Assembly: GCA_030268105.1 (NCBI GenBank)
Contig: BSDZ01000014.1
Coordinates: 2,748,501-2,812,500 of the forward strand
Direction of reading: 5' to 3'
Length of the DNA stretch: 64,000 nt
From: Volvox africanus
Taxonomy: Eukaryota > Chlorophyta > Chlorophyceae > Chlamydomonadales > Volvocaceae
In this document: positions 55,275-64,000 of the stretch, one piece after another
Layout: the number at the start of each line of letters is the position of its first letter
Numbering within the stretch: the stretch's first letter is position 1
Translations under genes and position numbers: made by a program
The notes under the pieces: generated by a model
The model's database searches: none
What the model saw: the letters and a program-made list of their open reading frames with translations, nothing else
Told to the model about the DNA's origin: nothing

Positions 55275-56080
55275 AAGTTTGCACGGACCTGTGGCAAGTT
55301 GACGTAGGTTTTTAGTACTGAGGAGTACGGAATCACCAGGCTTGAAGTTGGTTTCCTTCTTACCACGGTTGTAGTACTCAGTGGTACGCTGCTGTGCAAC
55401 CTCAAGGAGAGGTGCTTAGCTTCAGTCATGCGGTCATTGTATGACCTCACGAAAGCTTTGGCAGCTGGGGCAGGCACATCCAACTCCCGAGCCAGTGGAA
55501 TTGTGGGGTGGAAGCCATAGTTCAAGAAGAACGGAGACTGTCCCGTAGACCGGTTAACAGCATTGTTCATGGCAAACTCAGCAGCAGATAGGAAAGTATC
55601 CCACGCACGAGGGTTATTGCCAGCGTAAGTACGCAGCATGTCGCCAAAGGTGCGATTCATGCGTTCCGTCTGCCCATCCGTTTGGGGATGGTAGGCAGTG
55701 GAAAGGTTCACACGAACATTGACAAGGTCACCCAGGGATGCCCAGAACTTGCCACCGAACTGGGGCCCACGATCAGAAATGACCGACTTGGGTATGCCAT
55801 GCAAACGCACGACATTATCAAAGAACAGACGAGCCGTCTGCTCTGCAGTCACCGAGGTGGTGGTAGGCGCAAGGTGCACCATCTTGGTCAAACGATCAAC
55901 CATGACGAGCACGGCATCGTTTCCCCCCCTCAGACGGAGGAAGACCAACAACAAAATCAAGGGAAACACTTTCCCAGGGAGCCACCGGAATCGGCAAGGG
56001 TTGAAGCAACCCTGCTTGTTTACCGGAAAGGGGCTTAGAGCGTTGGCAATCGTCACACTGCTGCACAAAGTGAGCAGCAT
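55244..56080 (-). pseudogene. Chromovirus integrase core
   Basis: Integrase catalytic core: VMVDRLTKMVHLAPT with the first Asp, ISDRGPQFGGKFW with the second Asp, and STAYHPQTDGQTERMNR with the Glu, so the D,D,E residues are present. The frame joins the upstream segment only by a shift at a run of seven C (55923-55929), and breaks again near 55400. Confidence 0.85.
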
Positions 56081-56909
56081 CCTGGGCCAAGGAGGACCAC
56101 CAGAAGTGGCGACGTGCTAGCTCCACCAAGCGGGTAACACCCACGTGTCCAGCCAGGGGGTCCTTAAGCAAGCGAGCAAGGATATCCCGGCGAAGAAGGT
56201 CGTCGTTAGGCACGACAATCTGGCGACGTTCACCATCAGTACGGATCCATAGGCCGCGCTCCTGCTTATAGGGCTCAACATTGCGGGCATCCTTAAACCA
56301 GGAGTCAGAGGCATAACCCTGCACAATGCGCTGTGCAAAGCCAGAGTTAGTGACCTCAGAGGCAGCAGAATGACGCCGAGTGACCACAGAAAGGATCACG
56401 GCATGCAGGGATGGATGGCGACTCAATGCATCGGCAACATTGAGGGATCCGGAGAGATGCTCCCAGGTGAAGTTGAAACGTGCCATGTATTCCAACCAAC
56501 GCGCCTGACGGCGGTTAAGGGTAGGGACACCCTGAAGGAAGGTCAAGGGCTTATGGTCTGTCTTTACCACGAAGGGACGGCCCTCCAGGTAACAGCGCCA
56601 TTCACGCAAGGCATGAATGATAGCCAGAAGCTCTTGCTCACCGGTAGTATAGCCCCGCTCCGCCGGAGAGAACTTCTTACTGGTGAACGCAATGGGACGC
56701 CCATTCTGCACCAGAACGGCGCCTGATCCTTGCAGCAAGGCATCAGAGATGAGCTCGACACGAAAGGGCAAGGAGTAATCAGGGAAATGCAGCACCACGT
56801 CATTAGCAACAGCGTGCTTGATCGCATCAAACGCAGCTTGGCAACCAGGGGTCCAAGCCAGGAGACTGAAAAGCGTCTTTGCGAGTGAGTGACGTGAGAG
56901 GTGCAGCAA
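55896..56909 (-). pseudogene. Chromovirus RNase H and integrase zinc-binding domain
   Basis: Carries the RNase H domain (GSGAVLVQNGRPIAFTSKK, TGEQELLAIIHALREWRCYL, VKTDHKPLTFL) and the HHCC zinc-binding integrase N-terminus (GHVGVTRLVELARRHFWW, CDDCQRSKPL). It is shifted relative to the reverse transcriptase frame near 56875. Confidence 0.85.
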
Positions 56910-58542
56910 GGGAGGAGTACCCAGAGATAAACTTATGAAAGTAATTGGTAAGGCCCAAAAACTTGCGCAGCTCCGGCAAAGAGGTCGGAGTCAGCCAGTC
57001 CTTTACGGCAGCAGTCTTACGGGGGTCCATGTGGATGCCGTCGGCAGACACCACATGTCCCAAGTATTCCACCTGAGAAAGAGCCCAGTGGCACTTGGAC
57101 TGCTTAGTATACAGCTGCTCACGCCGTAAGACCTCCAGCACCTGACGTAGATGCTTAAGGTGTTCCTCCTTAGTCTTTGAATAGATCAGGATATCGTCCA
57201 GGTAACACACGACAAACTTGTCGATGTAGGGCCTGAACATACGGTCAATGACAGCTTGAAAGGTCGCAGGGGCATTAGCCAAACCAAAGCTCAGGACCGT
57301 AAACTCGAAATGACCTAAAGGGGTACGGAAAGCCGTCTTAGGAATGTCAGATTCCAAGATACGGATCTGATTATAGCCCTGCTGCAGGTCAATAGAGCTG
57401 AAGTAGGCAGAGCCACGCAGCTTATCAAGCAGGTCATCGATCCGGGGTAAAGGATACCGGTTTTTGACGGTAACGGCATTAAGGCCACGATAGTCAATGC
57501 ACATGCGCAGTGTGCCATCCTTCTTACCCATGAACAAGATAGGCGCGGAGTAAGGGGAAGTGCTCGGACGGATCAAGCCCTTAGCAAGCAAGTCAGTAAC
57601 CTGCCGCTTTACCTCAACAAGCTCTAACGGGCTGAGACGGTACATGGGGCGTGAGACAGGTTGCGGGCCAGACACCAAAGGAATAGTGTGATCCACCGGT
57701 CGTTCCGGCGGAATCCCTGGAAGGTCGCGGAACACATCTGCATACTCCGTGAGCAACGCAGAGACTTCAGGGTCCTGCATGGAAGTCTGAGCACCAACAG
57801 AGTTGAGCCAAAGAGAGGGGCGCACTAGAATGCCATGAGCACCCTTACGCAGCATACGGACAGCTGCTTTACGGCTAACAGACTCTGGGGTATTCTTGGT
57901 TTCACGCATGGCAGTAATAACGTGATTGATCTGAGGAGCGTCATCAGGAACAGCCTCCTCTGCGGCTGTAGGCAGCCAGCAAAGCACGCAAGTTGCTGAA
58001 CCCTTAGACAGGCGAAGGGTGCGTTCCTCATAGGCAAACGCAGCAGCATGCTTCTGGAGTGAGGCAGAGCCTAAAATGAAAGATGCGGCGTCTGTGAGGG
58101 TTGGCAGCACATAGGGCTGCAACCAAGCACGAAAAGAGCCTGCAGACATCCGCAAAGACACCTGCCCCAAGATGGCTTGCTTGCCCCCGTCGGCTAAGGA
58201 AACCGAAGATCACGGGCAAGAGCGAACAGGTAAACACAAGCGCTGAACCAGTGACTCACTGATAAAGTCGTGGGTAGCACCCGAGTCCACCAAGGTGGTG
58301 AAACTGAGTCCAGCCGTTGCCAGAGAAATGAGGGGAAGAGCCGATCCTGCAGTCATAGCACCCGATGCAGCTACCAAAAGGGCAGAAGTGAAAGGATCAG
58401 GTGACACAGGTGTGTATGGCTGCGGCGCATCAAACCATACCTCTGCAGGATACGGGATGCCAGGTAAAGCAACCTGCTGGCCCGAAAGGTCAAGACCATT
58501 AAAGAGACCAGTACCTGTTGGAAAGGACTGAACCTTGCGCAT
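56827..58542 (-). pseudogene. Chromovirus protease and reverse transcriptase with internal stop
   Basis: One frame split by a TGA at 58210-58212. Upstream of it lies the aspartic protease motif LVDSGATHDFIS. Downstream lie VSLADGG and the reverse transcriptase with LSPLELVEVKRQVTDLLAKG, KKDGTLRMCIDYRGLNAVTV, FSSIDLQQGYNQIRI and the catalytic YLDDIL. The frame ends after the RT connection region, where RNase H continues in another frame. Confidence 0.9.
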
Positions 58543-58868
58543 ACGGCAGCAGCGGCAGCCTGCGGTGCGTGAGCACGCACACGCTTAGCTGGGGGCTCTC
58601 CATCAGAGGCCTCCATAGCGTCGTCTCCATCCACATCCCGCGGAAGCTCTGCAGCCGAGTGAGTCGTAGACGGACTCTGCTCCGCAATAGGCAAAATAGG
58701 TTGCCCGTCGCGCGTGCGCCTACTGGGCGTTTGCGTGGCCTCCTCAAACGTAAAGAACGTTTGTGTTGCAATATCCACTCCACTGGAGCGTCTGAGATTG
58801 TGCAACAAAGGTGCTTGGTCTTCGTGAGAAGAAGCAGGCGAAATCTCGCCGTCGTCGGCAGGGAGCAC
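58400..58868 (-). pseudogene. Short gag-like frame of the chromovirus
   Basis: About 155 codons before the protease frame, acidic and Ser/Thr-rich then basic (KRVRAHAPQAAAA). There is no visible capsid homology and no CCHC zinc knuckle, and no in-frame ATG that escapes an immediate stop (ATG TGA just upstream). A normal chromovirus gag is roughly twice as long or more. It reads into the protease in a different frame, which could be a programmed shift or damage. Confidence 0.5.
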
Positions 58869-59012
58869 AACGAAGCCTAAATTTCACATTAATAAATATA
58901 TTGTGAAATACTCTATTTACTAGAGTAAAGTGTAGCTTTAATCGCTTCTAGGTTCAGACTAACGTCCATGTCCATGATTATCGAAAAGCACAGAAAGAAG
59001 TGTCCAGAAAGA

Positions 59013-59026
59013 CCGTCTCGATACCA
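59013..59026 (-). other. Candidate primer-binding site
   Basis: TGGTATCGAGACGG on the element strand, four nt inside the 5' LTR. TGG pairs with tRNA CCA ends, and TGGTATC also begins the common initiator-Met primer site; the rest differs, so the tRNA is not identified. Confidence 0.55.
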
Positions 59027-59030
59027 GTTT

Positions 59031-59338
59031 TGTTGTATCACCCCAAACTAGTGGTAGTGATAACTACCGGTTGATAGGAAGAGCAGAGCATAGGTACTCT
59101 GAGCTCAGTACGGAAAGCCTCCGTAAAGAACCGTAATCTCTAAGGAAGAGAAAACGTGGATATGTATTAAGGAAATACATATGATCAACCAGTGAAACCG
59201 AACTCAACTGAGTCTACCAGTGACAGTGTCACAGTTGCACTAGGGCATGCAACCCTTAGCCTCTATATTTGCACATAGAGGGTGTAGCCACGGGCTACTT
59301 ACTTAGCAAGGAGCTAAGGCCGGTACCGTAATACAACA
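59031..59338 (-). repeat. 5' LTR of the chromovirus
   Basis: 308 bp copy of the LTR, one T shorter than the left copy. Should contain the element promoter. Confidence 0.95.
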
Positions 59339-59343
59339 TGAAC
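59339..59343. repeat. Target-site duplication TGAAC, right copy
   Basis: Matches 54505-54509 exactly. Confidence 0.9.
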
Positions 59344-59685
59344 GTTCAACAGTGTCGTGAGTCATAAACTAAGCTCGAAGCAAATTTCCTTGGATCAGCC
59401 ATCTTGCATTTCGCAGTCAACGGGGCCTCTATGTGCCCGCCGAACGAATGGAAGGGAGCATGCACATGGGATTACAAGATGAGAGGGCCGAAACTGAAAC
59501 ATGAAATGGTACACGTATATATTGCAACAAGTCCCAAAAATCTCCGTATTTTTACGAGCTTACATTCATTGTTAACAGGAAGCAGACCGTTTTATTTGTG
59601 ACTCTGCACAGCAGCATATATGCCACCGATAACACGCCACTGCCACTCTCGTACTGCAAGGTTACGATTTCAATGCCCTTCCAAA
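59344..59685. other. Spacer between retroelement and transporter gene
   Basis: Contains the probable transporter 3' UTR. No coding feature. Confidence 0.5.
59560..59564 (-). terminator. TGTAA poly(A) signal of transporter gene
   Basis: TTACA on the plus strand, 122 nt past the stop, about 220 bp from the retroelement. Confidence 0.5.
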
Positions 59686-62600
59686 TCAAACTGGCCCCGT
59701 AGGCCTGCACGCATTACCACCTGAGTCAAGTGACTTTTGCAGCACAGCACTATTCTTTGAGTTTTCCCCCTCCACCACAGCTCTAGAGCCACCACTACAT
59801 CCACCATGATCGACACGTGCACCGCTGCCGCTGGACCCCCCAACGGCCACCCTGGCATCCAGCACAGCCGGCAGCCTTCCCATCGCTGCCCCCAAGGCCA
59901 GCACCATGAAGCCGGCCAGGCACAGTGCGCTGCCCAGCACCATTGCCGACAGACCAAAGCCACCGCCATGAATGACCGCCGTCGTGCTGCTGGTGATCCC
60001 GGCCGCATTGCCGTGGGCCCCCTGGACCAACCAGCCAACAATAGCTGGGCCCAGAAAGCCGCCAAGGGTACCTGCAGAGACCTCAGCATCGTGCAGCGCA
60101 GGAGCCCGCTTAGGGTGGTGATTTGCCATTTTCGCTGTTGACTCGGGAATCCAAAATACGGCAATACGGCAATCCGATAAATACCTTAGTACGGCAGTAC
60201 GGTAATGTGTAAACTGAGCTTACGAACATATACGGCACATTATCACATTCCCCGTCATCATAAGAAATGATAAAACCGAACTTATGCATACATTTAATAA
60301 CATCATTTCCAACATACACCGTTTCACACAAACTCAAACAAACAGCCAATTATGGCAATCCAAGCTACCCACCCACCCAAGGAGTTGTACAGAGGTAAGG
60401 CCACCACCAGACCCGGCCCGGCCGCCAGCTCCGAAACCAGTGACAGCGACGGCCCGCTTCCGCAGTACACCCCCACCTGAGGGGAATCCAGATACAAGGG
60501 CCGTTGGCAGTAGTGAGGCTAGGCCCAACGGAAGTCAGGTTTCAGGAAACCAAGCTTGCCAACAGATGCCACCTGCAGCTTCGTACTGCGCAACCTATAA
60601 ACCTCCAAATTTTACGGCTCGAATTTTATTGCTTGAATGATCGTTTTCCACATTTCCGATGAGCTCATTAAGCGCCCTCCTTCCTTCCCTGTGTTCGTGC
60701 GCTGCCGTCCAACTCTTCTTATTCACTGATGGTTCTTAGACACGGCAGCACCAGCGGCAGCACCAGCACAAGGCCCAAAGGCCAAACCCCCTTCCTCACC
60801 CCCACCTCTTTCCTGTGGTTGGTAGTTTGTGCTGAGTAGCCTTAAAATGGCAAGCAACTATGGAATTAACCTCCAATATTTTAGTTAATTTCCTTCTTAC
60901 CTACTTCACGTATGCACGTCAACAAGGAAAAGTTACCACTGGAGACTTTTCGCTGATTTTATCTTTATCTCTTTCTATTACTGAAAGTCTCCCTAACAGC
61001 AGTAACCAGCAGGTCCCAATTATTCGCCTCTAAAACCCCCCTTGCTGTAGGTTTTCGCCCGATGCCTTCGTCACTTGCGAGGGCTTTCTCTTCCCCTGAC
61101 TCATCTTCATGGTAGGGCCCTACCAACCTACCACGCCGAGGCTCAGTGCCAGGAAGCCTAGCCAAGGAGACTGACTTGCGGCGCGCGTGTAGAGTGTCAG
61201 GATGCCGCCTGCGTGGCGAGTGCGAGCGGCCGTGTTGCGCATCAACAACAGCAATGGTGGTATCAGCTGAATTACCATCATCAACATATTCAGCAGCAGC
61301 AGCAGCAGAGCAGAGTTTGCAAGGGAATAGACAGGATGACCGCCACCGCCATCGCCACCGCCATCACCACCAACTCAGCACAGCGTCGCACCAGTAACGA
61401 TGTATGGCATGGAGATGTGCAGGAAACGCTCGCCACTGCGTTGGGAGCTGTGTGCCAGCGCAATACCACCTGCCGCCGCCAGAGCGAAGGGCAGCGCAGT
61501 CAGCAAGACTGCCTCTACGCCGTTACCGTGGTCGCCTTCTGCGGCGAGGGGCAGCAGAGCCCCCAGAAGGGCCCGACGCACACCGCCGTCGCCGCCGCTT
61601 TCTCCCCTGCCACCCTCGTCGTCGTGCGGCGCCCTGCTCACCACGGCACCCGGCCCCACGCCAAGCCTTTCAGCAATCCCTGTTGGCCGATACTGGCAGC
61701 AGCACACACACCGAAAACAGATACAAAAATCCAGATATATTAAACTCAGAAGTCAGAAATTGCTGGCGGGTCAGAAAAATTGTTTGAAGCAATCATCGAC
61801 TGGCTAAGGGAAGGAGGGATATTCCACCTCCGGGGGCAGGGGAGATGTCAACCCCTGGTGCGTCGCGCCCACCCCCCCTGCCGCCAGGCAGCTCTGCAAC
61901 CATCCCGTGGGCCACTGCCGTGTAGACCGGCGGGGCGGGGTCCGGGAGGGGGTGGCAGGGCAGGGCGGGCCGGGTGGCCAGGAAGATATTCCGCACATCA
62001 GCATCAGCAGTAACTCACACTCACCATTTCCTGAAGCAGGGTGTTGACAATGGTGGGTGCCCAAAAGATGAGGCCGAAGGAGGCGATGTCCTTCACGAAT
62101 TTGATGGCGCCCATATACCAGACGTATCTGAACGGGAAGGTGTGACAGCGGGAGGCGGCGGACACTTATATATTACTGAGGAGGCGGTTCAGACAGGATA
62201 GCTTCATCACGTGGAACACGTCCACTATGTGTTGTGGGCCTTACTTGTTTGTTATCGCAGGTTGGATCGCCGCCCAGATCGACGAACCGCCGCTGTCACT
62301 GCTGCAGCTGCTGTTGCCACCGCCTGCCCCGCCAGGAGTGCTACAGTCCCCACCACTGCCCGCCACAGCATCACCGCCGCCGATACCGCCGCCATCGTTT
62401 CCAAAAGTTCCGCGGACCTTGGCACGTTTGATAACCACGCAGCCGGCGCCTAAGTTACCCGCTACACTGGACATGCATTTGAGACCGCCACCACCAATGA
62501 TTTGGGCACTGCTGGTGTTGTCGCTGTCGGCGGCTTTGTCACTCCGGTTATGCTGTTCGATCCTGGGCATTCCCGCCACCAGGGGGAGGACTGGTCGGGT

Positions 62601-63094
62601 ATATTGTTGGATTCAGATTTCCAACAGACGACAGACCGACAGATAGACAGACAGACCAGCACAGACAGACAGACAGATAGAAAGACAGATAGGTAGACAG
62701 ATAGACAGGGTTCCATACGTATCCATACATATCCCATACGTATATATATATGGGGAATCCAGACCCGTACGACGGCGCAGTGGTTTCACAGGTCGCACCC
62801 GTACCGAGCGAGATCAGAGGATCAAGAATAATTGAAGAATGGAGGATGCTGTGTGTGTTTGTGTTTGTGTGTGTGTGTGTGTGTTGTGGAGCTGGGGGAG
62901 AGGGAGACGAGCAACAGGCGCAGCACCAACTGGCCCCCACGCGACGCACCTCACATTGCACGCTAACGGATCCAATTATAACTTCTTGGATCCAGTTTGT
63001 GGATTTACCAACCTTAGGATGAGAATTCGGCGCTCGCTCGGGGAAAGGAAGTCGGCTGTCTCGGGGCTATATGGAAGCAAACGGTACATGGCGA
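59686..63094 (-). CDS. Major facilitator transporter, anion:cation symporter type (N-terminal part not found)
   Basis: Proton- or sodium-coupled carrier of organic anions, by family. Exons found: 63013-63094, 62245-62562, 62025-62127, 61392-61692, 61132-61208, 60377-60476, 59686-60071; 455 codons with stop, all in phase. Family marks in order: YSPETADFLSPSERRILI (loop after the first six spans), WYMGAIKFVKDIASFGLIFW and APTIVNTLLQ (span 7), LLTALPFALAAAGGIALAHS with SSQRSGERFLHI (span 8 and the conserved loop), WLGFLALSLGV, GPGLVVALPLYNSLG joined to TLGGFLGPAIVGWL (spans 10-11), and a last span GLSAMVLGSALCLAGFMVLA. Unusual are two Gly/Ser-rich expansions, about 100 residues between spans 6 and 7 and about 60 between spans 7 and 8. 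The first six spans should lie beyond 63094 but I do not see them up to 64000. Substrate unknown. Confidence 0.75.
62630..62709 (+). repeat. GACA/GATA tetranucleotide microsatellite
   Basis: Imperfect run of gacagaca and gatagaca units inside a transporter intron (62563-63012). Confidence 0.85.
62850..62885 (+). repeat. GT dinucleotide microsatellite
   Basis: Interrupted gtgtgt run in the same intron. Confidence 0.85.
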
Positions 63095-64000
63095 CTGCGG
63101 GCCAAATGATGGGGGCGGCCGCACTGATCAACTCACACCTGAAGAGGTCGGCAAGGGCTTTGGAGCTGCTAAGGATTGAGGGGGCAGCAACCCAGATGTA
63201 ATCTTATTACACAATAAAATTTCGTGAAATTTAATTACTATTAATATAATTGTATTCTGTATTGGATTACGCGGTGAAAAAGGAGAGTTAATACTATCAT
63301 TTTTTATCGCAGAAGTCACAGGTCGCTACAGCCGCACAATACCGGAGCTGCTCTTTGTCGAAGCCAACATGGCACCCGTTGCCCCAGGCATCCCCTCCTG
63401 CTCCTGCCTCTCCCCTCCATCCATCCCCTCCTCTCCACCCGTCGGACGAGCACGCGCATGATAGCGATCAGCGGTCAGCTCAATTTTCGTTTTCTTTTTT
63501 TCCGCGGTTTTCCTTCGCCGCCAGCAGCGAGGCCGATAGTATACTTCATGACGGCTTCGATTGAGTTTCTTCTACATTTAATCGCGGCCTTGGCGGCAAC
63601 CTAGTTTACGTTTTTTTGGGTCTCCACGTCGGCAGCAGCCTTGGACGAGGACAACAGTCAGTTGTCCTTGACGGTTAGTCCTGGCTTCGTCAGCGATCAT
63701 TACCAGCGTTTCGATGTTCGTCTCTCTCTTCCCCCGTCCACCTCTCCCCTCCCTCCTCGCCCACGTCATCTTCCGCAGCGATAAATTCGCCCAAACGTAT
63801 TGCCACAGGTCCATGGCTCGCACCCCATGTCCCGTATACCTGGCGAAACCGTTGCAGTACAGCGCCTAAAGCGGCTTCCACAACGACAATAGAAAGAACT
63901 GATTTTTTGGAGATTAATTACTTAATGGTATCTTCTTAACATACTTTCTGCATCAGAAATTTAAAAAAGAAGCTAAATGGACTCTATAAATGTATTTTTC
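63095..64000. other. Right end, no supported gene
   Basis: Expected place for the transporter's N-terminal exons, but no frame shows membrane spans. Contains Pro/Ser-rich low complexity (63365-63450) and AT-rich tracts. A minus-strand frame at 63690-63881 is not recognised. Confidence 0.45.

Larger units (their letters stand above)
54510..59338 (-). mobile_element. Ty3/gypsy chromovirus LTR retrotransposon, coding region broken
   Basis: Element of 4.83 kb, read on the minus strand. The LTRs (309 and 308 bp) run TGTTGTAT to ATACAACA and differ only by one T in a TT/T run, so insertion looks recent. Order in element direction: 5' LTR, candidate primer-binding site, short gag-like frame, protease, reverse transcriptase, RNase H, zinc-binding integrase N-terminus, integrase core, chromodomain, polypurine tract, 3' LTR. 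This order and the chromodomain place it among chromoviruses (Metaviridae). One stop codon and at least three frameshifts split pol, and gag is very short. A related fragment lies beside it in the opposite direction. Confidence 0.95.

Overview
The window is nuclear DNA of a green alga, most likely a volvocalean-type chlorophyte. This rests on intron-dense genes with short GT-AG introns, a plastid-type acetolactate synthase with a transit-peptide-like leader, a plant-type kinesin-13, a splicing factor SF1 carrying RRMs as in plants, and a TGTAA motif (the chlorophycean poly(A) signal) behind most genes. Base composition looks moderate, not as GC-rich as Chlamydomonas reinhardtii. I cannot name the species.

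Layout. 1-10.7 kb, minus strand: partial elongation factor TFIIS (1-856), then the ubiquitin-activating enzyme UBA1 (2072-10681, 23 exons). 11.6-43 kb, plus strand: GT34 glycosyltransferase, kinesin-13, ADP/ATP carrier, cytosolic HSP90, acetolactate synthase, SF1/branch-point-binding protein. 44.2-51.8 kb, minus strand: a 75-residue single-span membrane protein, an unresolved region, and an ArfGAP1-type GTPase-activating protein. 52.7-59.3 kb: a motif-rich spacer, a decayed chromovirus fragment on the plus strand, and a Ty3/gypsy chromovirus on the minus strand with intact LTRs and a TGAAC target-site duplication. 59.7-63.1 kb, minus strand: the C-terminal part of a major-facilitator transporter of the anion:cation symporter type, whose N-terminal half I cannot find in the window.

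The cellular genes are mostly single-copy housekeeping functions (transcription elongation, ubiquitin activation, microtubule depolymerisation, ATP export from mitochondria, chaperoning, branched-chain amino-acid synthesis, branch-point recognition, COPI/Arf cycling). They do not form one pathway. UBA1 and the GT34 gene are divergent and share about 0.9 kb of upstream DNA. Exon structures were assembled by eye from splice sites and reading frame. For UBA1, GT34, kinesin-13, carrier, HSP90, SF1, the small membrane protein and ArfGAP the summed exon lengths are exact multiples of three, and the visible part of the transporter also closes in frame. The first exon junction of acetolactate synthase is unresolved.

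I found no operon, CRISPR array or defence-like cassette. The points most worth a second look are the double RRM and double U2AF-ligand-like motif in SF1, the young LTR element with a broken coding region, the small conserved-looking membrane protein, the 35-bp near-perfect palindrome behind acetolactate synthase, and the exon-like unassigned tract at 45.2-47.9 kb.
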